DNA of 64,000 nt, taken from assembly GCF_020509005.1 (NCBI RefSeq), contig NC_063017.1, positions 4,836,001-4,900,000 of the forward strand. Direction: 5' to 3'. Under the pieces are notes generated by a model, which was given only the letters and a program-made list of their open reading frames with translations, did no database searches and was not told the DNA's origin. This stretch comes from Fulvia fulva (Eukaryota > Ascomycota > Dothideomycetes > Mycosphaerellales > Mycosphaerellaceae). Shown here in pieces: positions 1 through 9,982 of this stretch (position 1 is the stretch's first letter; each line of letters starts with the position of its first letter). A program made the translations under genes and the position numbers.

Positions 1-313
1 GTGCTGAATGTTCGCAAGGCTGTGGCTCTCGTTGGTTGCCATCCTCCGCTACTGTTCGGGGTGAGGTCGCGCTTCCTAATTAGGCAGTTGTCCTCCGCAG
101 CTCCGCAACTCCAGGGTCTGCCGTCAGGGGAACGGAACCTCAGTTTTGGGGTTCTTTGTACCACGATTGCGCTGCCGCCAGCGCAGGCGGGTCGCTGCTG
201 CTTGAGTGGATTGCTCGTCTTGATAAGGGCTGTCGAATAGATGGTCCTCGTCGATGAATTGGGAATCCGATGTGTTCGATATCCCTACTTTTATATAGGA
301 GAAAGAAAACACG

Positions 314-1621
314 ATGACCGTACAAACGCGACCAGAGGACGAGAAATCAGGCAGGGACAGAGGAAGGAGAGATGATGAATGGGGAGACCTGTGTAGCAGG
401 GCAAAGGAGATGGCTGGAGAGGGAGAGTACCCCGCAAGAGCCTACAAACTAATGATCACAGAGCTGCTTGGAGGCCTCAAAGCCATCAACAGCATCAAGA
501 CACTGACAGAGAAGGTAGCAATCCAGGCTGCTGCTAGAAACACCCAGCAGAAACCTACGTGGGCCTCTATAGTAGGCCAGGCAGGCCCCAACCACCAGCT
601 CTCCTAAAAGACCACCCTCAGGGTCCACATCACAGACAAGCAAGAACAGGAAGAGATTGAACAACTGTCAGGCAGAGAGATTGTAACTAGGATCGGCAGG
701 CCGGAGGTGGTTGGAGCAAGAGCAAGGAAGGGAGGCATCCTCCAGCTGTTCACAGCCCAGGCACAAGACAAACAGAACCTTGAAACACAGAGGGCATGGA
801 CAACAAAGATTGGGAAGACAGCCAGAGTCTCTCAACAGCAGTTCACAGTCCTAGTGCACAGTGTGCCAAAGGGCTTCAAGGTGGAAGAAGACCTCCAGAG
901 ACTGCAGGGCCAGAACCAGGCTACTTGCCCAGGGCTAAGGATCTCAAAGGCCACCTGGCTTAAGAGGAAGGCAGACCCAGGCAAAACAGCATCATCTCTA
1001 ATCATCTGGGTCAACACAGCTGAACAGGCAAACAGGGTTCTTGACAGGGGCCTTTTCTGGGAGTGTGAGAACCTGATGACAGAGATTTTTCACAGCAGCC
1101 ACAGGGTGCTCCAATGCTTCAAATGTCAGCAATATGGTCACATTGCAGCAAAGTGCACAAAGACGACAGACACCTGCTCCCACTGTGCCCAGGGCCACCA
1201 AGTCAAAGACTGCGCAGCCCCAAAACAGAATGCAAGATGCGCATGCTGTGGCAGAGCTCACCCAGCTTGGTCTACTGACTGCCCAGTAAGGATCAAGGAA
1301 AGGACAAGAGCAAGGGATGTAAGGGTCAATACACCTCCAAGATACAGAACAGGCCAGGAGCCCCAACCTGAGGTGATAACAAGGCCCAACACCAACAACA
1401 AGAGGACAAGAACTGGAGGATCACCAGTCCCACCACCCCAACCACGCCCAGGGAGACCCAGAGGGATTGAAGTAGCAGGCAGGGACAGTACCCAAACCCG
1501 CCTGAACATTGGCCCAACCACAGGTGGCACAAGCATAGGCCCCCAGATCACCCAAACCATCCAGGAACAGGACCAGGAACCACCAGCCACACAGGACAGC
1601 CAAATGGACCTTGAGGAATGA
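314..1621 (+). pseudogene. LINE ORF1, gag-like protein with three zinc knuckles, one in-frame stop
   Basis: One continuous frame of about 435 codons interrupted once, by TAA at 605-607. The second half has three consecutive Cys/His knuckles: CFKCQQYGHIAAKC, CSHCAQGHQVKDC and CACCGRAHPAWSTDC, the arrangement typical of nucleic-acid-binding ORF1p in I/Tad-clade LINEs. The C-terminus is rich in Pro, Arg and Thr. The ATG at 314 is the first in frame after a pyrimidine-poor leader. The stop codon overlaps the ORF2 start as ATGA (1618-1621), suggesting coupled termination and reinitiation. A working ORF1p would bind element RNA in a ribonucleoprotein; this copy would be truncated after 97 residues. 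Confidence 0.85.
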
Positions 1622-4600
1622 TCTCCACACCAGAACTTACCATCATACAGTACAATGTCAACAAAAGCAAGGACAGGGTGCAAAGGAGCTTCCTCCAATC
1701 CCTAGACCCCCACAGACACCATATTGTTGCTGTGCAGGAACCCTGGATCAACCCACATTCAGGAAGGCCAGCAACAGTCCAAGACAGGAGATACCACCTA
1801 GCTATAAGCACACAGCGAGGGACAACACCAAGAACATGCATCTATGTGAGCAAACTGCTTAGTGTAGACTCCTAGAAACAAGTGGAACAGACAACTGGAG
1901 ACTTTACCACAATCAGACTCCAAACTGACCAAGGACCGATCTCAATCCACAGTGCCTACAACCCCCCACCTGACTCTAGGAGCAGCATTAAACTGGCGAC
2001 CCTTGAACAGATCCCAGAGGCCCTCCAACAACCCGGAGAACACATTCTGCTTGGAGATTTCAACCTCCACCACCTAGCTTGGGGCTCAGACTTTATCCCA
2101 GCCCATCACTTCCTGGCAGGAAGACTGATTGGGATGACAGAGCTGGCACATATGAGCCTAGCAACTCCAAAAGGCATAGAGACTTGGGCTGCAAGGAACA
2201 GCACTAGCACAATAGACCTCTGCTTCCTCACAGCCAACCTAGCAGCAAGACTTCTTTACTACAATACAAACCTGGAGCTTGAGTCCCCATCTGACCACCT
2301 CCCAGTTCAGACAAGCCTCCACTGGAAGGCAGAACAACAGGAACCTCAAGAAGACAAACCAAACTGGAAAGCAGCTGACTGGACCCAGGTCAAAGAGAGA
2401 CTTGCTGACGAACTGGAGAACGAACATATGGACTGTTGGAACTTGCAAACCGAGGAGGGAATCGACTATGCAACAGCCAGCTTCACACATATCCTTCAGA
2501 ACATCGCTATCCAAGTAATCCCAGCAAAAAAGCACTCCTAGTTCCAGAAACCCTTCTAGACCAAGGACTGTGGAGACAAAGTCAAGGCTGCTAGGAGAGC
2601 AAGGAGAAATTAGGTCCAGCAAAGGACTCAGACTGCCTGGGACCAATACACCAAGATCTGCCAAGAAAAGAAGATCTAGATCAAAAGGGACAAGCTCCAA
2701 GACTGGAGAGCAACAGTTAGGATCTTGACAAAGAACCCACACCAGATGTGGAGGCTGGCCAAATGGGCTAGGAAATCAGAACAGGATAGGAACCCCTCGC
2801 CACAGTTTCCAGACATTCTGGATCTACAAGGCAACAAACAGACCACAATGCAGGGAAAAGCAGAAGCCTTCAGACAGCATTTCTTTAGAGCCTAGGTGGA
2901 AGCAGACCTTAGTGACATCAGGGAGGCACAGCTGCCTACCCCCCTCTTCCAAAGAGCATCAGTAGATCCCACAGAGATCGCCAGCATCCTAGAGAAGCTC
3001 CCAGGAAACAAAGCCCCAGGACCAGACAGGATCAGCAACAGCTTCCTAAAGGCTTGCAAGGAGATCATTGCACCAGTGCTGGCCAACATCTTCTCAGGCT
3101 GCCTCCAGATTGGATACTGCCCAACTGAGTACAAGAAGTCCCTGACCTATGTTCTCAGGAAACCCTAGAAAGATGACTACACAAAGCTCAAATCCCACAG
3201 ACCAATAGCCCTGCTCAACACAATTAGGAAGGTCCTAGAGAAGCTGGTTGCAATCAGAATGACAGAGCTTGTGGAGACCTACCACCTCCTCCCAGACACA
3301 CAGATGGGGGGCAGGAAGCAGAGATCTACCCTCTCAGCAATTGAACTCATCACTGAACAGGTCAAGACACTCTAGCATCAGAAGAACAACAAAGTAGCCA
3401 CCCTCCTCTCCCTGGACATCTCTGGAGCCTTTGACAATGTGTCACACCCTAGACTGCTATACATCCTCAGACAAAAGGGCTTACCAAACTGGATGGTTCA
3501 GTTCACTAAGTCCTACCTTCATGGAAGAAGCACAAGCCTTCTACTTGGCATATACAAATCAGATCCCTCACCAATCTCTACTAGCATTCCTCAAGGATCA
3601 ACACTGGCCCCAATCCTCTTCCTCCTGTTCATAGAAGGCTTGATCCCACTCCTGACAACTCCTAACTCATCTGCCTTAGGCTTCGTAGACGACACCAACA
3701 TCCTAGCTTGGTCTGAATCAACAGAAGAGAACTGCAGAATCCTAGAAGATAGGCCCCAAACATGTGAGCAGTGGGCAAAGAGACATAGAGTGAAATTCGC
3801 ACTAGACAAGTATCAGCTCATCCACTTTAGCAAGGCTAGGACATGACACAACATGTAGGCATCCATCAACATCCAGGGCCATGAGACGCACCCCCAACAA
3901 GAATTGAGAGTGCTTGGAGTCTGGCTTGATCCAAAGCTCAGCTAGGGACCCCAAGTCAAGACGGCATAGGCAAGGGCAAACCAGAACAGACAATCCATTG
4001 AGAGACTGACTACATCCACCTGGGGAGCTACCTTCGAGAAAGCCAGGATTATGTACAAAGTCATTGTCAAGCCAGCTATGTTATATAGAGCCCAGATCTG
4101 GACAGCAGACAAGAAGGTCCCACAGAGGATAGAAGCCCCCCTAAACAGAGTCCAAAGCCAATGCCTCAAAAGGGTGATGGGAGCATACAAGTCCACCCTA
4201 ACAACAACCCTTGAGATGGAGTCTGGAACACCACCAATCCAACACCATCTTCTTGGTATGAGATGCCAGTATGCTCTTAAGACATCAGACTACCCAGTCC
4301 AGAGTGCTATTGATGCAGCAGCCGCAAAGATTAGACTCCAAAGGGACCCCTCTGCACCAGCAAGACCAGCAAGAACCCCCCAGAAGAAGGCAGACCTAGA
4401 AGAAGCCTACACTCTCCAAGCCCAGCTTGAAGCACAGGAGGCTCAACAGAGAACAGGCAGACAGAGGGACAAACAAGACAAGAAGAAGCAGACACTGTCT
4501 GAACAGATCGCAGGACTTCTCTGGGAGAAACAGTGGAGAATCAAACCACAGAGACCATGAACACCAGCAGCTCTCCAACAGTTTGGCAGATACAACTACA

Positions 4601-5005
4601 CCCTCTACACCAACCTCATGAGGGCTGAGGCAAGCCTAGCAATCCAAATTCGCTCTGAGCACATTGGGCTTAGAGCATATCTACATCAAAGACGAGTCCC
4701 AGGATACAACAGAAAGGCATGCCCCTGTGGCTACCCTTCCCAAAGCCCTAAGCACATGCTGCTTGTCTGCCCAGACTGGTCAAGGGGAAGAGAGATCTGG
4801 AGAGCAAAAGCCAAGGGACAGACGATACAAGGCCCTTGTTAACAGTCAGGAAGACCTGCAGAGAATGGTCAAATGGGTTATATCAGAAAAGTTTTTAGCT
4901 CAATTCCCCCTTACTGAAGAGACAGAGAGGTGGATAGAAGGGAGGGAAGCAGCAGCAGCAGTAAGAGGAGGGGAAGGAGGAGGAAGAGGTGAAAGCTCAG
5001 GGTAG
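1618..5005 (+). pseudogene. LINE ORF2, endonuclease plus reverse transcriptase, with 13 in-frame stops
   Basis: Reading frame 1 stays alignable from 1618 to about 4840. Recognisable parts are the endonuclease (QEPW near the start, GDFNLHHLAWGS, SDHLPV), the RT (NKAPGPDRI, the LSLDISGAFDNVSH region, IPQGSTLAPILF and catalytic FVDDTN), and a late CCHC-type motif CPCGYPSQSPKHMLLVC. Stops are TAG at 1873, 2539, 2557, 2611, 2677, 2893, 3166, 3373, 3856, 3943 and 3967, and TGA at 3844 and 4558; there is no TAA until a single frameshift near 4815, after which the C-terminus continues in frame 2 to 5005. Several TAGs stand where relatives have tryptophan, for example before GP in the motif KLSxGP. 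Non-functional unless stops are read through. Confidence 0.88.
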
Positions 5006-5150
5006 CAGGCAAGGTAGTCTAGGAGGCTCAGCCCCAGACACTAGTGCACCCTGGTGGAAGGAGAAAGCAGATCACTCACAGCAACAAACCACAGGTAGAG
5101 GAGGGAGGTTTCCACTTGCATATGCAGGTTTCCTACCCTAGGTATTCCAT

Positions 5151-5655
5151 AGCTCCAGACCCGCATAGGCCGAGAGGCACTACATCGGGCAAATGAAATT
5201 TCCATATGTGGTGACAGCCTGAAACAAAATGATCAGAATCCAGGTTCGTCACTCGTGTCACACAAATGAGCATGGCTACGAAGCAAGCGCGTCTCCAATT
5301 GTGTTAGCCTCCGGTCCAACAACGATAGTTCTTCGTTATACGAGCCTTGCGAGGGCAGTCATGCCCAGTATTGTGGATGAAACTGCGGCTCCATGATCAA
5401 GCAAGGGCGCTATCTCCTGCTTAGACCGCTGCTGTGGCACCCCCGCAGCAACCTTCGATTAATGGTTCCTCCGAAACCGAAGGTACGTGCTTGCGTAGGA
5501 GCAACTGAGAAGGAGGTAGCAAGGGCGTACAGTTGCCGATATGAGGAATGTCGGTAATATTGGATGCCTAATCCCACTGGTTTCGCACGGTATTAAGCTA
5601 CGATATTGAGTGATCGAGCGGGCCCTTAATCTGCGCGATCCACATGATCCTGTCG
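5151..5655. other. Intergenic, nothing recognised
   Basis: No ORF with family features and no tRNA or clear repeat seen on either strand between the LINE 3' region and the 350-bp repeat. Confidence 0.5.
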
Positions 5656-6005
5656 TAAAATGTGCTGTTGGCGGTTGTGAACCTCCAAAGGTAAGCGTAG
5701 CGGAGGGGAGCTCTCTACCAGCCCTTCTAGACTGCAAAGTAGCGTGCGACCCACGCTACCGCTACCCGACGTACAGTGCTTATTATACGACGACATAGGC
5801 GTTAGCGACGAGTATATGTTTGCGAGTTCGCCAACAGGCACAGTGCGGTAGATCACGTGATCCCAAAACTTGAGAGTTGACCAATCAGAGCGGGCGCCAA
5901 GGCTAGTTGAGGGCTGGTATAGAGCTTCACTCCCTCGCTGACGCCTCACCTACGTACTCGCAAGCTCGTACTCCGGTGTGGCTAGCGCTCGGTCGCTACG
6001 CTTAA
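5656..6005. repeat. Dispersed 350-bp repeat, copy 1
   Basis: Matches 23354-23703 base for base in length (350 bp, no gaps) with about five mismatches (about 98.6 percent identity by eye). Inside it, TAAGCGTAGCG at 5692-5702 is the exact reverse complement of CGCTACGCTTA at 5994-6004, so a 313-bp segment has terminal inverted repeats. A strong hairpin (arms GTAGCGTG and CACGCTAC) lies near 5740-5760 and a palindrome ATCACGTGAT near 5853. It encodes no plausible protein. It could be a MITE-like element, but homology extends 36 bp beyond the left inverted repeat and no target duplication is clear, so a fragment of a longer element (for example LTR or promoter region) is equally possible. Confidence 0.85.
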
Positions 6006-6619
6006 TGAACAGCCTCATCTGTTGTGTACCTGGATGTTGTGCTCCTGAAAGTATGGTAAATATGAAGCGCATGGTGGCCTTGCCCTGGTAGTACGATGCC
6101 CCTGTAGTCGACATCTCCTTAGCATTCTGCAGATATCACAAGTTCACGAATACTTTTCGTAATACTCTTCCAACACCAGCACGGTACAGCCAGACTTCAA
6201 AAAGCCTGTGAGCAGTGTTGCTTTCCACGATGTAGACTATGTGCGAGCTTCATGATCCGCAGCTAATTGTTGAGGGAAGAGGTCTGGTCAATTTTGACTT
6301 CTGTTCATCTCCCACACTGACCAGCCTTCCCTGCGCGGCTCGACTGTCAATAACGCTTCTCCCTATGCTGAGTATCGTCTCGTAATCCCCACACGCAGAG
6401 CCACTTTTCGACATGGTCCCTACATGGCCTGAAAGATATATCACGCCTTCGCTCGTCCGTACCGCTCGTCTTCCCTCTGTATTCACAAGTCATCATCCAA
6501 CTACACACTTTCGTTAGACTTCGTGTTCACGGATTGCTGCTCGAACAGCACCAAGACATTCTTTTCTCGCCCTTCCGGATCCTTTGCCCATTGCATTGTT
6601 CGTAATTCTACACGCAAAG
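6006..6619. other. Intergenic, upstream region of the secreted repeat protein
   Basis: No coding signal recognised. The last 100-150 bp are pyrimidine-rich, as expected of a fungal 5' UTR or promoter. Confidence 0.4.
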
Positions 6620-7690
6620 ATGCGCTTCACCGAGACCGCCACTCTCGTCGTGCTCGCAGCTCGTGCTGGCTTGGCTCTTCAAGGCGAATTCAAACATGTA
6701 CGTTCCGTCCTTACCGAACAGTAGTAACCGACGTTGACTCCAGACCAGGTCAAGGCTTTGATTGTCCGCAACGAGGAAGGCAAACAAGGTGCACCGCCCT
6801 CAAGCTATGATGCTACTACCACTGGCGGAGGCGACCCAAGCTTCAAGCCACATCGTCGCCCTGGACCAAAGCCACCATCATATACCTCTGATGATCCATC
6901 GACCGCGCCACCATCATATACCCCTAGTGATCCATCGACCCGACCACCGTCATATACCTCTAATGATCCATCGACCGGGCCACCGTCTTACGCTGTTCAT
7001 GTCGATCCACCAACCGCGCCACCTTCTTACACAGGAGGTGGTGGTGGCGGCCGAGGCCGTACTGGCCCGGAACCGATTCCTGGCTTTCCATACTGTATCG
7101 GTCAATTCGCTTACGAGGGCTGCCCATATTGTCCATCTTGGTACCCAGGGCCACCACCACCAGCACCACCTCTAGACAACCCATGCCAGTATGGCTGCGA
7201 CCCACAGTGGTGCCCATGGCAGTGCGAGGTACCGCCCAACCCATGTTCCAGCAGCTCGAGCAGCTCATCTGGCTGCTTTTATCCACCGGTCCCATGTTCT
7301 TCGAGCTCGAGCTCAAGCTGCATTCAGCCGCCAGTTCCATGCTCGAGTAACTCGGACTCTGATATCAGCTCCGGATGCTACGTCCCCCCGACGCCTTGCC
7401 CGTACGATCCCTCCGGTTCCACGGACTCTAGCAACTGTACCCCTCTCTGTCCTCTCGGCCAATCCACTTCAAGCGATGGTAACTGCATTCCCATCTGCGA
7501 CCCTGGCTCAAGCTCATCTAGCTACGGCTGCATCCCGATCTGCCCATCTGATTCGAGCAGTTCCGATGAGTTCTGCGCGAATATTCTATTCCCCGATTCC
7601 TCAGCTCCAGGTTCGGATGCCGCGGCTCCTGCTGGCGCAGGTAGTCCACTGGGTTCCATTACTGGCATTCTCGGAGGTCTGGGCAGATGA
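6620..7690 (+). CDS. Secreted Pro/Tyr-repeat, Ser/Cys-rich protein
   Basis: Two exons (6620-6697 and 6749-7690) with a 51-nt intron (GTACGT donor, TTGACT branch, ACCAG acceptor), giving about 339 aa. The N-terminus from ATG 6620 (MRFTETATLVVLAARAGLA) is a signal peptide, so this start is preferred over starts inside exon 2. Residues about 60-130 hold five imperfect copies of PPSYTxxDPST, then a Gly-rich linker, then a long Cys/Pro/Ser region with runs of serine and paired cysteines (motif PCSSSSSSS repeated). The C-terminus is Ala/Gly-rich without an evident GPI signal. No enzymatic family is recognisable; composition suggests an extracellular, wall-associated or adhesin-like protein. Function is inference. 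Confidence 0.8.
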
Positions 7691-9215
7691 TCGAAGACCG
7701 ATATGATGCAACGAGCATGGGCAGGGAGTCATGTTCAAAGATTTTGTGTTCTCGTCAGCAGTGACAATGTACTTTTCGCTACAGCGACATAATGTATCCA
7801 GCATAACTTGTGCAGATCTCAGTGCTTCATCACGCCTGATGTACAGTCACTTCACTTCAGGATCGAGTCTCGTGCCCCAGAAGTCGCATTTCGTTCTACA
7901 GCGCACCAAGCTTGACGTGTGCAGGGCTATCCCAGCGCGCATGTCGTACACATCCTGGTGCTACTTACCGCACCTACAGAGGTTAGATACCACTGTTCCT
8001 GACCTCACACCATGTCTCATTGACTAGATGCTGGGTTCTCATCAAGCTACAGGAAAAAACAGGGGAGATCTCGTTCGACTCGGCCATCTTTGTACCTCAA
8101 ACAAATAGTCCAGTTTCCGCCCATGAAGTATTACACTGTCACGTTGATATAGACCATACGACATACCTTTGAGCATTACTTTGATCTGACTATGCTACGT
8201 TTCTACACTGATCGACAACAGGAAGAGCCTTCCAAAGGCCCGCTTCCACTTACCTCTCCGATGTAACAACCTGTCAAGGCACGGTCAGCTCCTTAGATTG
8301 TCGTTTCGACTCTCCATTACTGATGGGACAGCTCTCCATCCATTGGATCATGTCGACCTCGTCATGTCTATGCTGTGCATCGGGTCCCTTCATCTTGGCG
8401 AATGCATCACAGATATCGTCAATGGTGTGCTTTTCGATTGCTTGCTTCAGAAGATGCCCACCGAGCTTCGTGATCCGGTCTCGGGCGTCTAGGTCCTGCT
8501 TTTGTTTCTTCTGTATCCTTCCAGCCTGCCGTTGCAACATCGAGAACCTTGGGGTCATGGATCTGCTGTGACCACTGCGGCTTTGTGCTCGAGCTGATGG
8601 CAGCGGTGTCGCAGAAGGCATGGCCGGGTGGTGCTGCAATCAAGATGGCGCAGCTGGCATCAATTGAAATCGTCCAGTAAGAACGATAGGACAAAGGCTC
8701 TCTGATGCTTCTTCTTGTGTTATTCTTTGATGATCTGTCTTTGTCTACATTCTGGCCACCTAGAGGGCTATGTCCTCCGTCCAGACAAAGCCCAGGCCAA
8801 TTCGAGTTGTGGTCATCAACAGACTTGTGCCAAATGTCCATGACACAGCGTTGAGTTCCGGAGACGTTCATCCTGGTGTCGGTTTTGTGCTTCATACTCA
8901 CAATTGCGCTTGCATGTCTGACATTCTCGACTGCCGTACTTAGAATGGCATGTGTCGTCAGCTTGTGCATACAACGTGATCACTTCCGCATCCCAGAGCG
9001 AATCGATGTTTTGTCTCTGAGTGACGGGCTTGCAGCATCTGCTCGTCGGGAATGATCGACCGAGCTCGTTTCACCTTGACCACGTCAGTGAATGTCGGAT
9101 TTGCATGTGCTTCAGGGTTGGCCGAAGTGCGTCCAGCCTGCATCGTGCCTCACACGAACTTCAAAAACTTCACGTACATGCTTGACAGAACACCCAAGCA
9201 CAAGAACATCTTAAG
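7691..9215. other. 1.5-kb stretch with only weak minus-strand coding signal
   Basis: Several overlapping minus-strand frames exist, the best being 8274-8639 (separate entry). Other frames (8419-8970, 8958-9143) overlap it or lack family features. No RNA gene or repeat was seen. Confidence 0.4.
8274..8639 (-). CDS. Hypothetical protein or terminal exon, charged
   Basis: A 121-codon frame with a charged, helix-prone middle (QRQAGRIQKKQKQDLDARD) and a plausible folded stretch (KLGGHLLKQAIEKHTIDDI). A possible 3' splice site (TTGATTGCAG) lies just before the start of the frame, so it may be the last exon of a longer gene whose upstream exons I could not fix. No family recognised. Kept only because composition looks protein-like. 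Confidence 0.25.
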   Translation of the reverse strand: MQHHPAMPSATPLPSARAQSRSGHSRSMTPRFSMLQRQAGRIQKKQKQDLDARDRITKLGGHLLKQAIEKHTIDDICDAFAKMKGPDAQHRHDEVDMIQWMESCPISNGESKRQSKELTVP

Positions 9216-9706
9216 ATGCCTCCCAAAACTGCCGCAGATAACTGCCCACCATGCAGCAAGCGCAAAAAGAGTTGCTGGAGCACTTACCCAGCATCCACCT
9301 GCTTGAGATCGAAGAAAGATCAGGCGGAATACGGGGTATGTAAGACAAGTAACGACCGCTAGAGACAGGACTAACTCTCGAGTAGAAGCAGAATGGTGCC
9401 GGCTCCGCTGCTGCTGCCATTGCAGAGTGGAATGCACAGCGCGCGCAGGAAGGCAAGCAGGAAGTCGCTCCGATGACCTCCCAAGTCGCCGCTAGCGTCA
9501 AGCCTACCGCGCAAACCACCCACCCGATCGAAGACACGGAGCCTACCGGGCTGGCTGGAGACACCAAGGACAAGGCGAGCGATCTGGAGGAGATGCTGAA
9601 GCCGTTGCCCTTCTTCGATGAGCTTCCTGGTACATGCGCTGTCTGCCAGGAGCGTCCTTCTGCACACGCCTTCTGGTGTGAGCTCCACCCAATGAATCAA
9701 AACTGA
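9216..9706 (+). CDS. Hypothetical 146-aa protein with two Cys clusters
   Basis: Exons 9216-9335 and 9386-9706 around a 50-nt intron with textbook signals (GTATGT donor, CTAAC branch at 9371-9375, TAG acceptor). The product has an N-terminal cluster DNCPPCSKRKKSCW, reminiscent of the start of a Zn2Cys6 finger but without the remaining cysteines, an Ala/Gln/Glu-rich middle, and a C-terminal CAVCQERPSAHAFWCELH segment that could bind zinc. No family recognised. The intron and in-frame join make it a believable gene; function is unknown. Confidence 0.6.
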
Positions 9707-9982
9707 TGATGAATACGAAGAGCATGGAAGGCCGGGACTCAAGGGCGAGCCATGGCATACGAGCTTGATGGAAGCATATCATGGGCGCAAAGAGTTAGGT
9801 GCGGTCCATCAGATGGCTCCGTGGTAGGGGAGTCAGCATGTCACTCTAGCTACTCAGTCAATGCTCATACTCTTGGCTACCCCATCATCGTGTATCGCGT
9901 CTAGTCTCTGCCTCCAGGCCAATTCTTCTGCCATTCTCAGAGGCACCGGACACCACAAGTGGCGCTCATCGCTCTACCAATC

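Larger units (their letters stand above)
1..5150 (+). mobile_element. Tad-like non-LTR retrotransposon (LINE), decayed, 5' end cut by window edge
   Basis: Two consecutive ORFs define a LINE: a gag-like ORF1 with three zinc knuckles and an ORF2 with an apurinic-type endonuclease, a reverse transcriptase and a C-terminal Cys/His motif. Positions 1-313 are probably 5' UTR, and roughly 5006-5150 is purine-rich 3' UTR. I see no poly(A) tail or target-site duplication, so the 3' limit is approximate. No RNase H domain is visible between the RT and the C-terminal zinc motif. The coding frames are full of nonsense codons but almost free of indels, so decay was by point mutation. The base composition is not strongly AT-rich, unlike the RIP island at 50 kb. 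Confidence 0.9.

Noticed and set aside
1..240. Open frame at the very start of the window as a gene
   Set aside because: No family signal, lies in the presumed LINE 5' UTR, and is open on both strands in a way typical of chance.
5626..5949. Minus-strand frames across both 350-bp repeats as a conserved small protein
   Set aside because: Conservation is explained by nucleotide identity of two young repeat copies; no start context, composition or family support.
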